From Hymenobacter sediminicola (lineage in GTDB: Bacteria; Bacteroidota; Bacteroidia; Cytophagales; Hymenobacteraceae): DNA of 64,000 bases. Made by a program: the position numbers and the translations under genes. How positions within the stretch are numbered: position 1 is the stretch's first letter; each line of letters begins with the position of its first letter. This document shows positions 11,474 through 19,861 of the stretch, one piece after another. Location of the stretch: positions 3,407,001 to 3,471,000 of the forward strand of contig NZ_CP060202.1 of NCBI RefSeq assembly GCF_014250515.1, read 5' to 3'. The notes beneath the pieces were generated by a model. The model ran no database searches and had not been told where the DNA came from. It saw only the letters and a program-made list of their open reading frames with translations.

Positions 11474-12466
11474 TTAAATTTTTGCTTCCCGACTGCGCAA
11501 ACGGTTGAGCAGCCGCACGCCCGAAGGACCATTGCGCAGCCGGCCCGTCACGGCATCAATGCTCACATTGATTTCAAAGCCCAGAATCAAGGTCATGCAT
11601 ACGAAATCCAGCCACACCATAAAGCCCACCAGCGTACCAACGGAACCATAGAAGTGGTTGTAGGAGTCGAAGATCTTGACGTAGAGAATGAATAGGAACG
11701 ACACCAGAAAAATCAGGAGCGTGGCCACCACCGCCCCTGCCGACAGAAACGGCCATTTGTCGTGCACTGGCGGCACGTAGTAATACACGAGGCAGGTGGT
11801 AAGCAGAAACAGCCCCACTACCGAGCCGTATTTGATGATGGTAATTAGTTCCGAAGTAAAGGTTTCAGGTACGATTTCGTGGTAGACCAGCGCATCGATG
11901 ATGTAAGTGCCAAAGAAAATGCCCGCTACCGATACCAGCAACACCGACGACAGCACCACCGTCAGGAGCGTGGCAATGACCCGTTTGCGCACGTAAGTCC
12001 GCTTCTTGAACGAAGGATATTTCTTCTCAAATGCATCGAGCAGGGCCATGATACCGTTGGAGCTGAGCACCATAGCGGTAGCAAAACCGAACGAGAGGAG
12101 TCCGCCGTGCGGAATGTTCACGATATCCTCGATGGTGCCCGAAATGGCCAGGTACATTTCCCGCGGAATCAAGTCCGACAGAAACTGTAGAATGTCCAGA
12201 TTCAGGTTAGGAATCGGGATATAGGGAATGAGCGTGAACAGGAAGATGATGGTGGGAAAGATGGCAATGGTGAGGTTGAACGCCATGTAGGAGGCGCGCT
12301 TCGCAATACCATCCAGCCGAATTTCCTGTAGCAGCCGGTCCACCACATCATACACTGAGGCCTGCCCGTGCGCAAACCGCAGCCGCTTCAGGAACACAAT
12401 GGCCTTGCGGTAGCTGCGGCGGCGGCGTACGTCGGGCAAATGGTAGCGGCGGGTGGGAAAGCGCAT
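11474..12466 (-). CDS. YihY/BrkB-family membrane protein
   Basis: An inner membrane protein of 330 residues with six predicted membrane segments, typical of the YihY (formerly RNase BN-like) family. The start at 12466 (MRFPTRRYHLPDVRRR) gives a basic cytoplasmic leader; the ATG at 12535 adds an unlikely extra stretch. Recognisable family segments are RASYMAFNLTIAIFPTIIFL in helix 1, the polar region HGGLLSFGFATAMVLSSNGIMALLDAFEKK, and the C-terminal FYGSVGTLVGFMVWLDF. The biochemical function of the family is not settled; the old claim of RNase BN activity was withdrawn, and transport or envelope roles are proposed. It is the last gene of a minus-strand group that starts with mltG. Confidence 0.88.
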   Translation of the reverse strand: MRFPTRRYHLPDVRRRRSYRKAIVFLKRLRFAHGQASVYDVVDRLLQEIRLDGIAKRASYMAFNLTIAIFPTIIFLFTLIPYIPIPNLNLDILQFLSDLIPREMYLAISGTIEDIVNIPHGGLLSFGFATAMVLSSNGIMALLDAFEKKYPSFKKRTYVRKRVIATLLTVVLSSVLLVSVAGIFFGTYIIDALVYHEIVPETFTSELITIIKYGSVVGLFLLTTCLVYYYVPPVHDKWPFLSAGAVVATLLIFLVSFLFILYVKIFDSYNHFYGSVGTLVGFMVWLDFVCMTLILGFEINVSIDAVTGRLRNGPSGVRLLNRLRSREAKI

Positions 12467-12568
12467 GCAACGGATGGGTGAATTGTGTAGTGGATAAGCG
12501 GTTGGTGGTTCTGGATTACGAGTCAGAACTACCAACCATTCAACAATGCAGCCATTAAGCCATTCAAA

Positions 12569-13057
12569 CTACTTCTTCAGAAATGCGGCCGGCGCCGGCG
12601 CATCTACGGGCGTTTTGGGCGGCGTAAGCGGGCCGCCGGTTTCGTCGTCGGAGAAGTAGCCAGCCAGTTTTTCCTGAATGTGTACCGGAATGGGCACAGG
12701 CCGGCCAGTTGCCATGCTCACGAACACCATTAACGTGTGGCCCTCGGTGAGCAGTTCCTGCGCCTCATTATAGATTTCGTACTCAAACAGTACCCGCGAG
12801 CCTTCGGCGGGCTGCCGGAGTAGCAGGCGCACCGTGAGCAGGTCGTCGTAGCGGGCAGGACGGCGGAAGCGGGTTCGGATTTCACCTACCGGCATACCCA
12901 CTCCTTCGGCTTCCAGGTCTTTATAGCTGATGCCCAACTGCCGGAACGCTTCGGTGCGGCACACTTCAAAGTACGCCGCGTAGTTGCCGTGGTACACGTA
13001 GCCCATCTGGTCGGTTTCGGCGTAGCGGACCCGGATTTTGGTATCGGATTGGTACAT
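12569..13057 (-). CDS. Acyl-CoA thioesterase, YbgC-type hotdog fold
   Basis: A 162-residue protein with the single hotdog domain of the YbgC / 4-hydroxybenzoyl-CoA thioesterase family. The active site motif RYAETDQMGYVYHGNYAAYF places the catalytic Asp at residue 16, followed by Tyr and His residues typical of the family. Family members hydrolyse short or medium acyl-CoA, and YbgC itself is linked to the Tol-Pal envelope system. The C-terminal 30 residues are Pro/Ala/Thr-rich and go beyond the usual domain end at about residue 132. The gene lies 2 bp downstream of the stop-start junction with an AT-richer unknown gene and is probably co-transcribed with mltG. Confidence 0.88.
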   Translation of the reverse strand: MYQSDTKIRVRYAETDQMGYVYHGNYAAYFEVCRTEAFRQLGISYKDLEAEGVGMPVGEIRTRFRRPARYDDLLTVRLLLRQPAEGSRVLFEYEIYNEAQELLTEGHTLMVFVSMATGRPVPIPVHIQEKLAGYFSDDETGGPLTPPKTPVDAPAPAAFLKK

Positions 13058-13059
13058 GG

Positions 13060-13392
13060 CTACTCTTCAGGTTCTGATTGCAAGTCGTACAATTTTGGCA
13101 GATCAAGTAGATAATGACCATGCACCTTTATTGACTTCAAGTTTATTATAACCACCAAAAACACATTGATGTCATCTGTCGAAACTAGCACATGCAAAAA
13201 CCTGTCTTTGGGGTCTTGATATACATGCCGCACTATCCCATCTGTGAGTTGATAGCCTTCTAAATCATCTGACGCTACCGACTCAACATAAGGCCAGATA
13301 TCGAGTATTGGCTCAGCCGTTGCCGTTACGTCAAGCATCGGTGCTTGGAATGTAGCTTGATACTGCTCGTGACTTAACTTATTTGTCTCCAC
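13060..13392 (-). CDS. AT-rich small protein of unknown function
   Basis: A 110-residue soluble acidic protein that I do not recognise. Its composition is clearly more AT-rich than that of mltG and the thioesterase gene on either side, which suggests recent acquisition. The sequence alternates short strands and helices (for example HVLVSTDDINVFLVVIINLK) and resembles the general form of small single-domain immunity proteins, but no family motif is seen, so this is only a guess. It starts 26 bp after mltG and ends 2 bp before the thioesterase start, so it would be co-transcribed with both. Confidence 0.6.
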   Translation of the reverse strand: METNKLSHEQYQATFQAPMLDVTATAEPILDIWPYVESVASDDLEGYQLTDGIVRHVYQDPKDRFLHVLVSTDDINVFLVVIINLKSIKVHGHYLLDLPKLYDLQSEPEE

Positions 13393-13418
13393 GAAATCCG
13401 TAATTAAGAACTGTCAAA

Positions 13419-14495
13419 TCATTTCATGATGCCGGCCCGGCTCAATGCGGCTTGGTAGCGGCGGGCATTTACGAGGTGCTCCTGCTCGTTGCGGGCAAAG
13501 GCGTGGTAGCCGCTGAAATCCTCCTTGGCGCAGAAGTACAGGTAGTCGTGGCTTTCGGGATTCAGCACGGCATCAATGCTGGCAATGCTGGGCAGGTTGA
13601 TGGGGCCGGGCGGCAGGCCTTTGTACTTGTAGGTGTTGTAGGGCGAGTCTTTGGTGAGGTGCACGTTGAGCACCCGCTTGATGGTGAAATCCTTGTTGGC
13701 ATACACCACGGTGGGGTCGGCCTGGAGCTTCATGCCGCGCCGGAGGCGGTTGAGGTACACGCCCGCCACGCGCGGCCGCTCATCGGCGTGCTGCTGCTGC
13801 TCGGCTTCCACAATGCTGGCCAGCGTGCTCACCTCGGCGCGGCTCAGGTTCAGCTGCTTGCGCTTGGCGTCGCGGGCCGGGGTCCAGAACTTCTCGTATT
13901 CCTTCTTCATGCGCTGCATGAGGTTGTCGGCGGACGTGTTCCAGGCCAGCTCGTAGGTGTTCGGGATGAACATGGTCAGCACGCTCGTCGTGTCGAAGCC
14001 CAGGCTTTTGGTATAGCCAGGGCTACTGAGCAGTGAGTCGAACTGGCCGGGGCGGGCGTCGATGGTGGTGGCAAGTTTGCGGGCCAGGTCTTCGCGTAGC
14101 CGTATGTTCTGGAACGTGAGCATCAGAGGCAGCTTATTGCTACCGGTGCGCAGGTCGTTGATGAGCTGGCGGTTGGTGTAGCCCTCTTTCAGTTCGTAGC
14201 GGCCGGGTTTCACCAGCTTGTCATACTTCATCAGCTTAGCTACAAAGCGCAAACTAAGCTTATCGACGATGACACCGGTGGCCTCAATGGAGTCCAGCAC
14301 GGCTTTGGCCGTTTCACCGCGGCGCACTACCACGTAGGTAGGCTTGCCTTTGGTTTCCACGTTCGGCGTGAAAAATACCTGGTAGAAGTAGTAGGAGAAC
14401 GTAATAAGCAGCAGCCCAGAAATGCCAGTGATGTAGGCGAAACGGTTGCGGCGCTTCAGCGCTTTGGCTTTGTAATCGATGCGGGTCTTGGCCAT
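13419..14495 (-). CDS. mltG: Endolytic murein transglycosylase MltG
   Basis: A 358-residue inner-membrane enzyme that cleaves nascent peptidoglycan glycan strands and is thought to set strand length. A basic N-terminus precedes one membrane helix at about residues 20-42, leaving the catalytic part in the periplasm. A LysM-like subdomain follows (about 50-115). The YceG-like catalytic domain carries the family motif LASIVEAEQ with catalytic Glu230, and further on YLNRLRRGMKLQADPTVVYA and YNTYKYKGLPPGPINLPS, all diagnostic. Length is usual. It heads a minus-strand group with an AT-rich unknown, a thioesterase and a YihY protein. Confidence 0.95.
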   Translation of the reverse strand: MAKTRIDYKAKALKRRNRFAYITGISGLLLITFSYYFYQVFFTPNVETKGKPTYVVVRRGETAKAVLDSIEATGVIVDKLSLRFVAKLMKYDKLVKPGRYELKEGYTNRQLINDLRTGSNKLPLMLTFQNIRLREDLARKLATTIDARPGQFDSLLSSPGYTKSLGFDTTSVLTMFIPNTYELAWNTSADNLMQRMKKEYEKFWTPARDAKRKQLNLSRAEVSTLASIVEAEQQQHADERPRVAGVYLNRLRRGMKLQADPTVVYANKDFTIKRVLNVHLTKDSPYNTYKYKGLPPGPINLPSIASIDAVLNPESHDYLYFCAKEDFSGYHAFARNEQEHLVNARRYQAALSRAGIMK

Positions 14496-14545
14496 CGGAG
14501 GAGAAGGTGGTCAGGTTACCGGAATATGAAGTTCCGGCGGGCAAA

Positions 14546-14576
14546 TTGGCGGACGAAACCGTTTGGAGTAGCTTTG
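14546..14576 (+). promoter_or_regulatory. Bacteroidota-type promoter of the Calx-beta T9SS gene
   Basis: TTG (14546-14548), a 20-bp spacer and TAGCTTTG (14569-14576) match the Bacteroidota promoter consensus exactly. It predicts a leader of about 170 nt before the ATG at 14755, in the gap divergent from mltG. Confidence 0.6.
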
Positions 14577-14754
14577 TCCGTCAAAAGTACGCGGAATCCG
14601 GCAGTGGCAGGATTTCGGAGGCCGAGGTTTTGGGTTTGCGGGTGCCGCCACCGCTTTGCGGCAGCTCCACTGCTTTTTCATCAACCTTTCCCGGCGGTTT
14701 GCGTCCTTACCCTGATTGCTGTTTCAATTTCATTACCCCTTACTCCTTTCACGC

Positions 14755-16581
14755 ATGCAACACTCCTACACTTCCCGGTGGCGGCGGCTGGCTCTGGTAG
14801 CCACACTGGGTCTTTTCGGCACGGCCGCCCACGCGCAGCTAGCCACGTATTCATTCACCGGAGCTGCTGGCAGCGAGCCTACCGTGGCCGTTGACGCCCA
14901 GCCCATCAATGCCACGTTTGGTCCTATGTCGCGCGGTGCAGGCGTTACGCCTTCTGCCGGAGCCAATACTTTTTCGGCTATCGACTGGACCACAGGCACC
15001 ACGCCGGACGCTACCGACTATTTTTCGTTTTCGGTGCAGCCGGCTACCGGCTTCCAGATGCGCCTCGACAGCATTTTGCTGGATGAGCGCCGCTCGGGCA
15101 CCGGCATCCGGGATTGGGTAGTACGCTCCAGCGCCGACAACTTCACGGCCAACCTGATTACGGTGAACGTTCCGGATGATACGGACACGCGCACGAACAA
15201 GAAAATTGTGCTGCCGGCCATTTTCGCTTCTCTTTTGACGCCGGTAGAATTCCGCATCTATGGCTACAACGCGGAAGCCACAACGGGCTCCTGGCGTGTC
15301 GACAACGTGAAGACCTACGGCCTGATTAGCCAGACGGGCGGTACCACAACGCCGGTGGCTTCATTCGCGGCGGCTTCGGCTACGGTGAATGAAAACGCAG
15401 GCACCATCCAAGTGCCGGTGCGCTTGAGCGCCGTTAGCGCACAGGCCGTCACGGTAGAGGTAGCCATTGCTACTCCTGCTGGCACTGCTACCTCCCCTGC
15501 CGACTACACCTACACCACCCAGACCGTAACGTTCCCGGCCAATACCACGGCCCCGCAGAACGTGAACGTAACTATTGTGGATGACGCTGTTGCTGAAGCT
15601 AGCGAAACCATCATTCTGAAGTTGCAGAACCCACTTCCTGCTGGTTCGGCCACAGTTGACGCCGGTACCTATACCATTACCATCACCGACAACGACACCC
15701 CTACTGGCCCTACCGTTTCGACGGTAGCAGCCCTGACGGTGAATGACGCAGCCGGTGTGCCCACGCAAAACACCCAAACGGTTTCGGCACGTGGCACGGT
15801 GTATGGTACCAACCAGCGCACAGCTGGCTACCAGTTCACCCTGATTGACAATACCGGCGGCATCGGCCTGTTTGCTTCGGCCAACATTGGCACGACTGTT
15901 CTGGCAGAAGGTGACTCGGTGCTGGTGACCGGCACGCTGGGCCAGTTCAACGGCCTGAGCCAGATTACCATGACCAGCATCACATCGTTGGGCCGGGCCC
16001 GCCGCACCTACCTGCCCCGCGCTGTGGTGGCTGCTCTCTCGGAAAATGACGAATCGGAGCTGATTGCAATTGCCACGCCCGTAACGCTGGTAACCCCAAC
16101 CCAGTGGACCGGCGCTGCTACTGCCTACAACGTAGATGTGCAGACGGCTACCGGTACGGTATACCAGATGCGGATTCCTGCCAACTCGGACTTCGCCGGC
16201 AAACCTGCCCCTACTACTCCGTTTCTGCTCACCGGTATCGGCAGCCAGTTCGATGCCACCACGCCTTTCACGGAAGGCTACCAGATTATCCCGCGCCGCT
16301 ACTCCGACCTGTCGTTTGTACAGCGCGCTGCTGAGCCAACTTTCGCCAAGGCGGTTGCCCTCTATCCTAACCCAGTAGCCAACCAGCTCACCCTCCGTGT
16401 TGATGGTGCTGGCCGTGGTGCCCAGGTAGAAATCATGAATGCCTTGGGCCAGGTAGTAAGCCGCACCGTGGCTACCACCGAGCTGACGAGCCTGAATGTG
16501 GCCTCGCTTAAAGCCGGTGTCTATGCCGTGCGCCTCACTACGGCCGAAGGCAGCGCAACCCGCCGCTTCGTGAAGCAATAG
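14755..16581 (+). CDS. Secreted Calx-beta / OB-fold protein with T9SS sorting domain
   Basis: A 608-residue exported protein. The start at 14755 gives a signal peptide (MQHSYTSRWRRLALVATLGL) cleaved after AHA near residue 32. A beta-rich N-terminal module spans about 35-200. A Calx-beta domain follows at about 210-320, with SATVNENAGTIQVPVRL and the calcium-site-like ends VDDAVAEASETIIL and ITDNDTP. An OB-like module spans about 325-425 (TVSARGTVYGTN, GYQFTLIDNTGGIGLF, VLVTGTLGQFNGLSQI). The C-terminal type A sorting domain (ALYPNPVANQLTLRVDG, MNALGQVV, LKAGVYAVRL) marks it for type IX secretion. The overall plan resembles surface proteins that sit beside or act as extracellular nuclease or adhesin parts, but no catalytic site is evident. 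Confidence 0.85.
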   Translation: MQHSYTSRWRRLALVATLGLFGTAAHAQLATYSFTGAAGSEPTVAVDAQPINATFGPMSRGAGVTPSAGANTFSAIDWTTGTTPDATDYFSFSVQPATGFQMRLDSILLDERRSGTGIRDWVVRSSADNFTANLITVNVPDDTDTRTNKKIVLPAIFASLLTPVEFRIYGYNAEATTGSWRVDNVKTYGLISQTGGTTTPVASFAAASATVNENAGTIQVPVRLSAVSAQAVTVEVAIATPAGTATSPADYTYTTQTVTFPANTTAPQNVNVTIVDDAVAEASETIILKLQNPLPAGSATVDAGTYTITITDNDTPTGPTVSTVAALTVNDAAGVPTQNTQTVSARGTVYGTNQRTAGYQFTLIDNTGGIGLFASANIGTTVLAEGDSVLVTGTLGQFNGLSQITMTSITSLGRARRTYLPRAVVAALSENDESELIAIATPVTLVTPTQWTGAATAYNVDVQTATGTVYQMRIPANSDFAGKPAPTTPFLLTGIGSQFDATTPFTEGYQIIPRRYSDLSFVQRAAEPTFAKAVALYPNPVANQLTLRVDGAGRGAQVEIMNALGQVVSRTVATTELTSLNVASLKAGVYAVRLTTAEGSATRRFVKQ

Positions 16582-16606
16582 TCAGCTCTTACCCAGCTTC
16601 ACGCCT

Positions 16607-16645
16607 GCAAAGAGGCCCCGGCACAGTGCCGGGGCCTCTTTTTGC
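16607..16645 (+). terminator. Terminator of the Calx-beta gene
   Basis: Arms AAAGAGGCCCCGGCAC and GTGCCGGGGCCTCTTT are perfect complements separated by one base and followed by a T run. Confidence 0.85.
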
Positions 16646-16660
16646 GTTATCCAAATAGCT

Positions 16661-16860
16661 TTCCTCGCGCCCCGGAACTCGTTTCCCGCGCCCTAGAAGT
16701 CGTTCCCCATGCTGTGGAAGTTGTTCCCCATGATCTGGGAGTCGTTCCCCGCGCCCCGGAAGTCAATTCCCATGCCCCGGAGGCGTTTCCCGCGACCCGG
16801 AACTCGTTTCCCGCGGTCTGGAAACCATTTCCCGCCTGCCGGAAGTCGTTGCCGTGGGGA
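16661..16860. repeat. Degenerate tandem array, about nine 21-bp units
   Basis: About nine consecutive 21-bp units run through the gap between the Calx-beta gene terminator and the Sua5-family gene. Typical units are TTTCCCGCGCCCTAGAAGTC (plus one base) and TTCCCCGCGCCCCGGAAGTC (plus one base); the conserved core is GTCGTTCCCCGCGCCCCGGA. Because the unit is seven codons long, the region reads as heptads such as VVPRAPE in one frame, but that frame has no signal, no domain and runs on into unrelated sequence. I treat it as non-coding. It shares period, but not sequence, with the array at 550-830. The purpose is unknown. Confidence 0.8.
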
Positions 16861-16991
16861 GGAAACGTAACCCGGCAGGCAAAAACAACGAACAGGTGGC
16901 TGGCAGTTGTCTGTTACAACGGCTACCTTGCCCCGCTGCGGCGCTGCTCAAGCGCCGTTTGCTGTATCTCCACCTAACCCCCTGTTTTGCT

Positions 16992-17624
16992 ATGGCCGCT
17001 ACGCTGCTCCGCATTCACCCCGATAATCCGCCCCAGAACCGCATTCAGCAAGTTGTAGATGTGTTGCGTCGGGGCGGTATCATCATTTATCCTACGGACA
17101 CGGTGTATGGCATCGGCTGCGACATTCACAACGCTAAAGCGGTGGACAAGCTGTGTCGAATCAAAGGACTCAATCCGGACAAGGCGCTTCTGAGCTTTAT
17201 CTGCTCCGATCTGTCACACATTTCTGATTACGCACACGGCATCACTACCCCTACGTACAAGGTGATAAAGCGCGCCCTGCCAGGTCCATTCACCTTCATT
17301 TTTGAGGCCAGCTCCAAGGCTCCGCGCCAGGGAGGCCGTCAGCGCAAAACGGTTGGTATCCGAGTGCCCGACAGCCCCATCATTATTCAGCTGGTGAAAG
17401 AACTCGGCAACCCCATCGTCAGCACGTCAGTGCGCGAGGATGAAAACACGCTCGACGAATACGTAACGGACCCAGACCTGATTTTTGAGAAGTACCGCTC
17501 GTTGGTGGATATCGTCATCGACGGCGGCTTCGGCAACAACGTTCCCAGCACCATCATCGACTGCACCAACGACGACTTTGAGTTGGTACGCCAGGGTGCC
17601 GGCGACATTGAGCAATATCTGTAA
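16992..17624 (+). CDS. Sua5/YciO/YrdC-family protein
   Basis: A 210-residue protein of the YrdC fold, which in TsaC/Sua5 makes threonylcarbamoyl-adenylate for the t6A37 modification of ANN-decoding tRNAs. The ATG at 16992 starts the conserved domain; the open frame upstream (from 16854) runs through the tail of the 21-bp array and was rejected. Conserved elements are GGIIIYPTDTVYGIGCD, LCRIKGLNPDKALLSFIC (family KxR and KP(x)LS-like region) and a PGPFTFIFEA segment, then VGIRVPDSPII and STSVREDEN. The KGLNPDKALLSF version of the motif and the C-terminal region are closer to YciO than to TsaC, so the t6A role is not certain. Confidence 0.85.
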   Translation: MAATLLRIHPDNPPQNRIQQVVDVLRRGGIIIYPTDTVYGIGCDIHNAKAVDKLCRIKGLNPDKALLSFICSDLSHISDYAHGITTPTYKVIKRALPGPFTFIFEASSKAPRQGGRQRKTVGIRVPDSPIIIQLVKELGNPIVSTSVREDENTLDEYVTDPDLIFEKYRSLVDIVIDGGFGNNVPSTIIDCTNDDFELVRQGAGDIEQYL

Positions 17625-17637
17625 CAGGCTACACAGA

Positions 17638-17700
17638 AAACTGAAGCGGCTGCTTCCGCATGGCACCACGGGTACCATGCGGAAGCAGCCGCTTCAGTTT
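17638..17700. terminator. Long perfect bidirectional terminator
   Basis: Perfect 26-bp arms (17638-17663 and 17675-17700), beginning AAACTGAAGCGGCTGCTTCC, flank an 11-nt loop, with A and T runs at the ends. It separates the convergent Sua5-family and acyltransferase genes and is unusually long for a terminator. Confidence 0.85.
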
Positions 17701-17767
17701 GTATACGGCAGAAGTCAGCCGGTTTCTCTAGGCCGCCTAGCTGTAGTTTATACTTCTTAACTCTGGG

Positions 17768-18670
17768 TTAGCTGACTGGCTCACTGACCGGCCGTTTGTG
17801 CTTCCAGCGGCGGTGGGTCCAGAGGTAGTCGGCAGGGAAGGCGTGCATGTCGTGCTCCAGTTGGCGCACAAACGCTTCGGTAATAGGGAATTCGTTGGCA
17901 GGCAGTGGGGCGTCGCCATCGTAGAGCTCAGTCAGGATAATCTGGTAGTAGCCGCGGCGCAGCCGGCGGATGCTCACGTACACTACGGGGCAGTGGAACC
18001 GAGTAGCCAGCCGGTCGGCGCTGGTATAGAAGCCGGATTCCTGGTTCATGAACTGCGTCCAGTATGGTCGGTCTTCGGGGCCTGCGGCCTGGTCAGAGAG
18101 CAGGCTTACTACTCGGATTTCGCCCCGGCGCTGCAGCATGTCGCGCAGGGTATCGCGCATCGGTATCAGGCCAGCGCCGGTGCGGGTGCGGAGCTGGTGC
18201 ATGAAGCTCTCGAAAAACGGGTTGCTCAACGGCTTATATACCCCATCCGCATGCGCCGACAGCCACACGGCCCCGGAAGTCAGCACCCACTCCCAGTTGC
18301 CAGCGTGCGACGACAGGCCCAGCACTGTGCGTCCTTGCGCAAAATGACGTTCCATCACCTCGGGGTTGCTGAACCACACGCGGCGCTTCAGTTCTTCAGC
18401 GGGCATCACCGCTAGCTTCAGCGTCTCCACCATCACTTGCGCGAAGTGCCTGTAGAACGCCTTCTGAATCCGCAGAATCTCGGCCTCAGGCTTCTCCGGG
18501 AACGAATTGCGCAAGTTCTGCAACACTACCTTCTGCCGGTAGCGTAGCACATAAGCTAGCAGGAAGTAAATGACTTCAGCCAGCCCATAAAGCACTGGCA
18601 GCGGCAGGTGAGCCAAGCCGCGCAGCAGCCAGTTGAGCGGACGGTAATACCAGGGATACGGCTTAATCAT
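17768..18670 (-). CDS. LpxL/HtrB-like lysophospholipid acyltransferase
   Basis: A 300-residue membrane-associated acyltransferase of the lipid A biosynthesis family (LpxL/HtrB). The N-terminus has one hydrophobic segment (LPVLYGLAEVIYFLLAYVLRY) followed by YRQKVVLQNLRNSFPEK, which is typical of the family. The catalytic HX4E motif is in LSSHAGNWEWVL (His about residue 117, Glu about 122). Further family signals are GVYKPLSNPFFE and LLSDQAAG, and the C-terminal YLWTHRRWKHKRP. It is likely to add a secondary acyl chain to lipid A or a related lipid in the inner membrane. Its start lies 9 bp after the stop of the upstream secreted protein gene, so they form a pair. Confidence 0.9.
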   Translation of the reverse strand: MIKPYPWYYRPLNWLLRGLAHLPLPVLYGLAEVIYFLLAYVLRYRQKVVLQNLRNSFPEKPEAEILRIQKAFYRHFAQVMVETLKLAVMPAEELKRRVWFSNPEVMERHFAQGRTVLGLSSHAGNWEWVLTSGAVWLSAHADGVYKPLSNPFFESFMHQLRTRTGAGLIPMRDTLRDMLQRRGEIRVVSLLSDQAAGPEDRPYWTQFMNQESGFYTSADRLATRFHCPVVYVSIRRLRRGYYQIILTELYDGDAPLPANEFPITEAFVRQLEHDMHAFPADYLWTHRRWKHKRPVSEPVS

Positions 18671-18679
18671 GCCGCAAAG

Positions 18680-19570
18680 TTAACGGGCTGGACCCGCTCC
18701 GGCCGGAGCGTAGTCATCCGCATCCCGGTGCAGCGTTGCTGTCTGCGAGGCAAGCAGCTGTTTTTTAGCGTTTCGCACTTCCACAGTCAGCATATAGGTG
18801 CCAGTAAGTACTTTGCTCAGGTTCAACTCGCCGGTCAGTACAGTAGGGCGTCCCTCGGCGCCGGTTACAGTGCTTTGCCCAGTGGCCATTGTTTTCGCGC
18901 CCATTCCTTTCGGCAGATTGATTTCTTTCAGCCGGTAAGAAACCTGTAGCGGCTGCCCTACGGCAGCATTGTACAGTTCCCCATAGAAGAACATCTTCTC
19001 CTGCCCACGAGCATAGAGGGCACCTGGAGCGCGGGTGAGGCTGAAACCAGAGCGGCTAAAGTTGCTGGCCTCAGCTCCACGTGCAGCCGGTTTAGCCAGT
19101 AGCACCAAGTCGCTCAAGGTTGGCTTGGCTTCTGTCGATTTCAGTACCAGTGGCATTTCTATGAGGCTTTGCTGGCCCTTGCGGTACTGATCCTGCACCA
19201 ACGCGCGTAAAGAGTATTCTCCATCGGGCAGGATAATGCGTTTCTGGAAGCTGAGCGGATTTTTGATGGCAGCCGTGGTGTCGCTGAGTACAGGGGGTTT
19301 GAGCGTAACCGTTTCCTGGTAGGCAGCCTGCCCGTTGGGACGCACAATTTCCAGTGTCAGCACGGCAGCGGCCTGGTACATTTTGGGCGCCCGGCGCATA
19401 TAGCGCAGCCATTTTCCCGACACAGTGGCATACAATTCCACTACGTTGCCCTTTACACTTCCATCTTCGTTGCGGAAACGAGCTACATCAAGCTGCAGTG
19501 TAGGCTGCGGCGCGGCAGCAACCGTAAGGTGCAGCAGAAGCAACAAAAGAAAAACAGGAAGTGTACGCAT
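18680..19570 (-). CDS. Secreted beta-rich protein of unknown function
   Basis: A 296-residue exported protein with a clear signal peptide (MRTLPVFLLLLLLHLTVAAA). The mature part is rich in beta strands and repeats the pattern of two or three immunoglobulin-like modules: a first at about 25-130 (VVELYATVSGKWLRYM, AAVLTLEIVRPNGQAAYQET), a second at about 195-285 (KMFFYGELYNAAVGQPLQVSYRL). The layout resembles the N-terminal part of GWxTD-domain proteins of Bacteroidota, but the GWxTD region itself is absent. No catalytic residues are seen. It is the first gene of a two-gene unit with the acyltransferase downstream, which points to an envelope role. Confidence 0.7.
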   Translation of the reverse strand: MRTLPVFLLLLLLHLTVAAAPQPTLQLDVARFRNEDGSVKGNVVELYATVSGKWLRYMRRAPKMYQAAAVLTLEIVRPNGQAAYQETVTLKPPVLSDTTAAIKNPLSFQKRIILPDGEYSLRALVQDQYRKGQQSLIEMPLVLKSTEAKPTLSDLVLLAKPAARGAEASNFSRSGFSLTRAPGALYARGQEKMFFYGELYNAAVGQPLQVSYRLKEINLPKGMGAKTMATGQSTVTGAEGRPTVLTGELNLSKVLTGTYMLTVEVRNAKKQLLASQTATLHRDADDYAPAGAGPAR

Positions 19571-19861
19571 GCAGAAGTATCAGGCGGTAAAGGTAGATGG
19601 AGACTGTAAAAAGTCTAACGCTCCGTAAACGGCTGGCCGTTCCCATTGTAATACATGGTGCGCTACCAAAACCGCCCTATTTTGAACCAGTTGCTTCCCG
19701 TTTCTGGAAACCGAGCGTGGTCAGCAAGCAAATCTGCTCAGCATACTGGCCTGTTTCCAAAGCAGAGTTGCGTAACCATTCCTGTTTGCTGTTGCCGGTT
19801 TCTGCGGTCAGTGCGTTATGTTGGCAGTCACATCCGATTAAGTCCTGCTCCTCCCCTGTCT

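Noticed and set aside
15361-16578. Long minus-strand ORF opposite the Calx-beta gene
   Set aside because: Shadow of the repetitive Thr/Ala-rich T9SS protein; no domain.
16642-16977. ORF of heptad repeats (VVPRAPE-like) in the second array
   Set aside because: The heptads follow simply from the 21-bp DNA period, the frame starts inside the terminator and runs into unrelated sequence.
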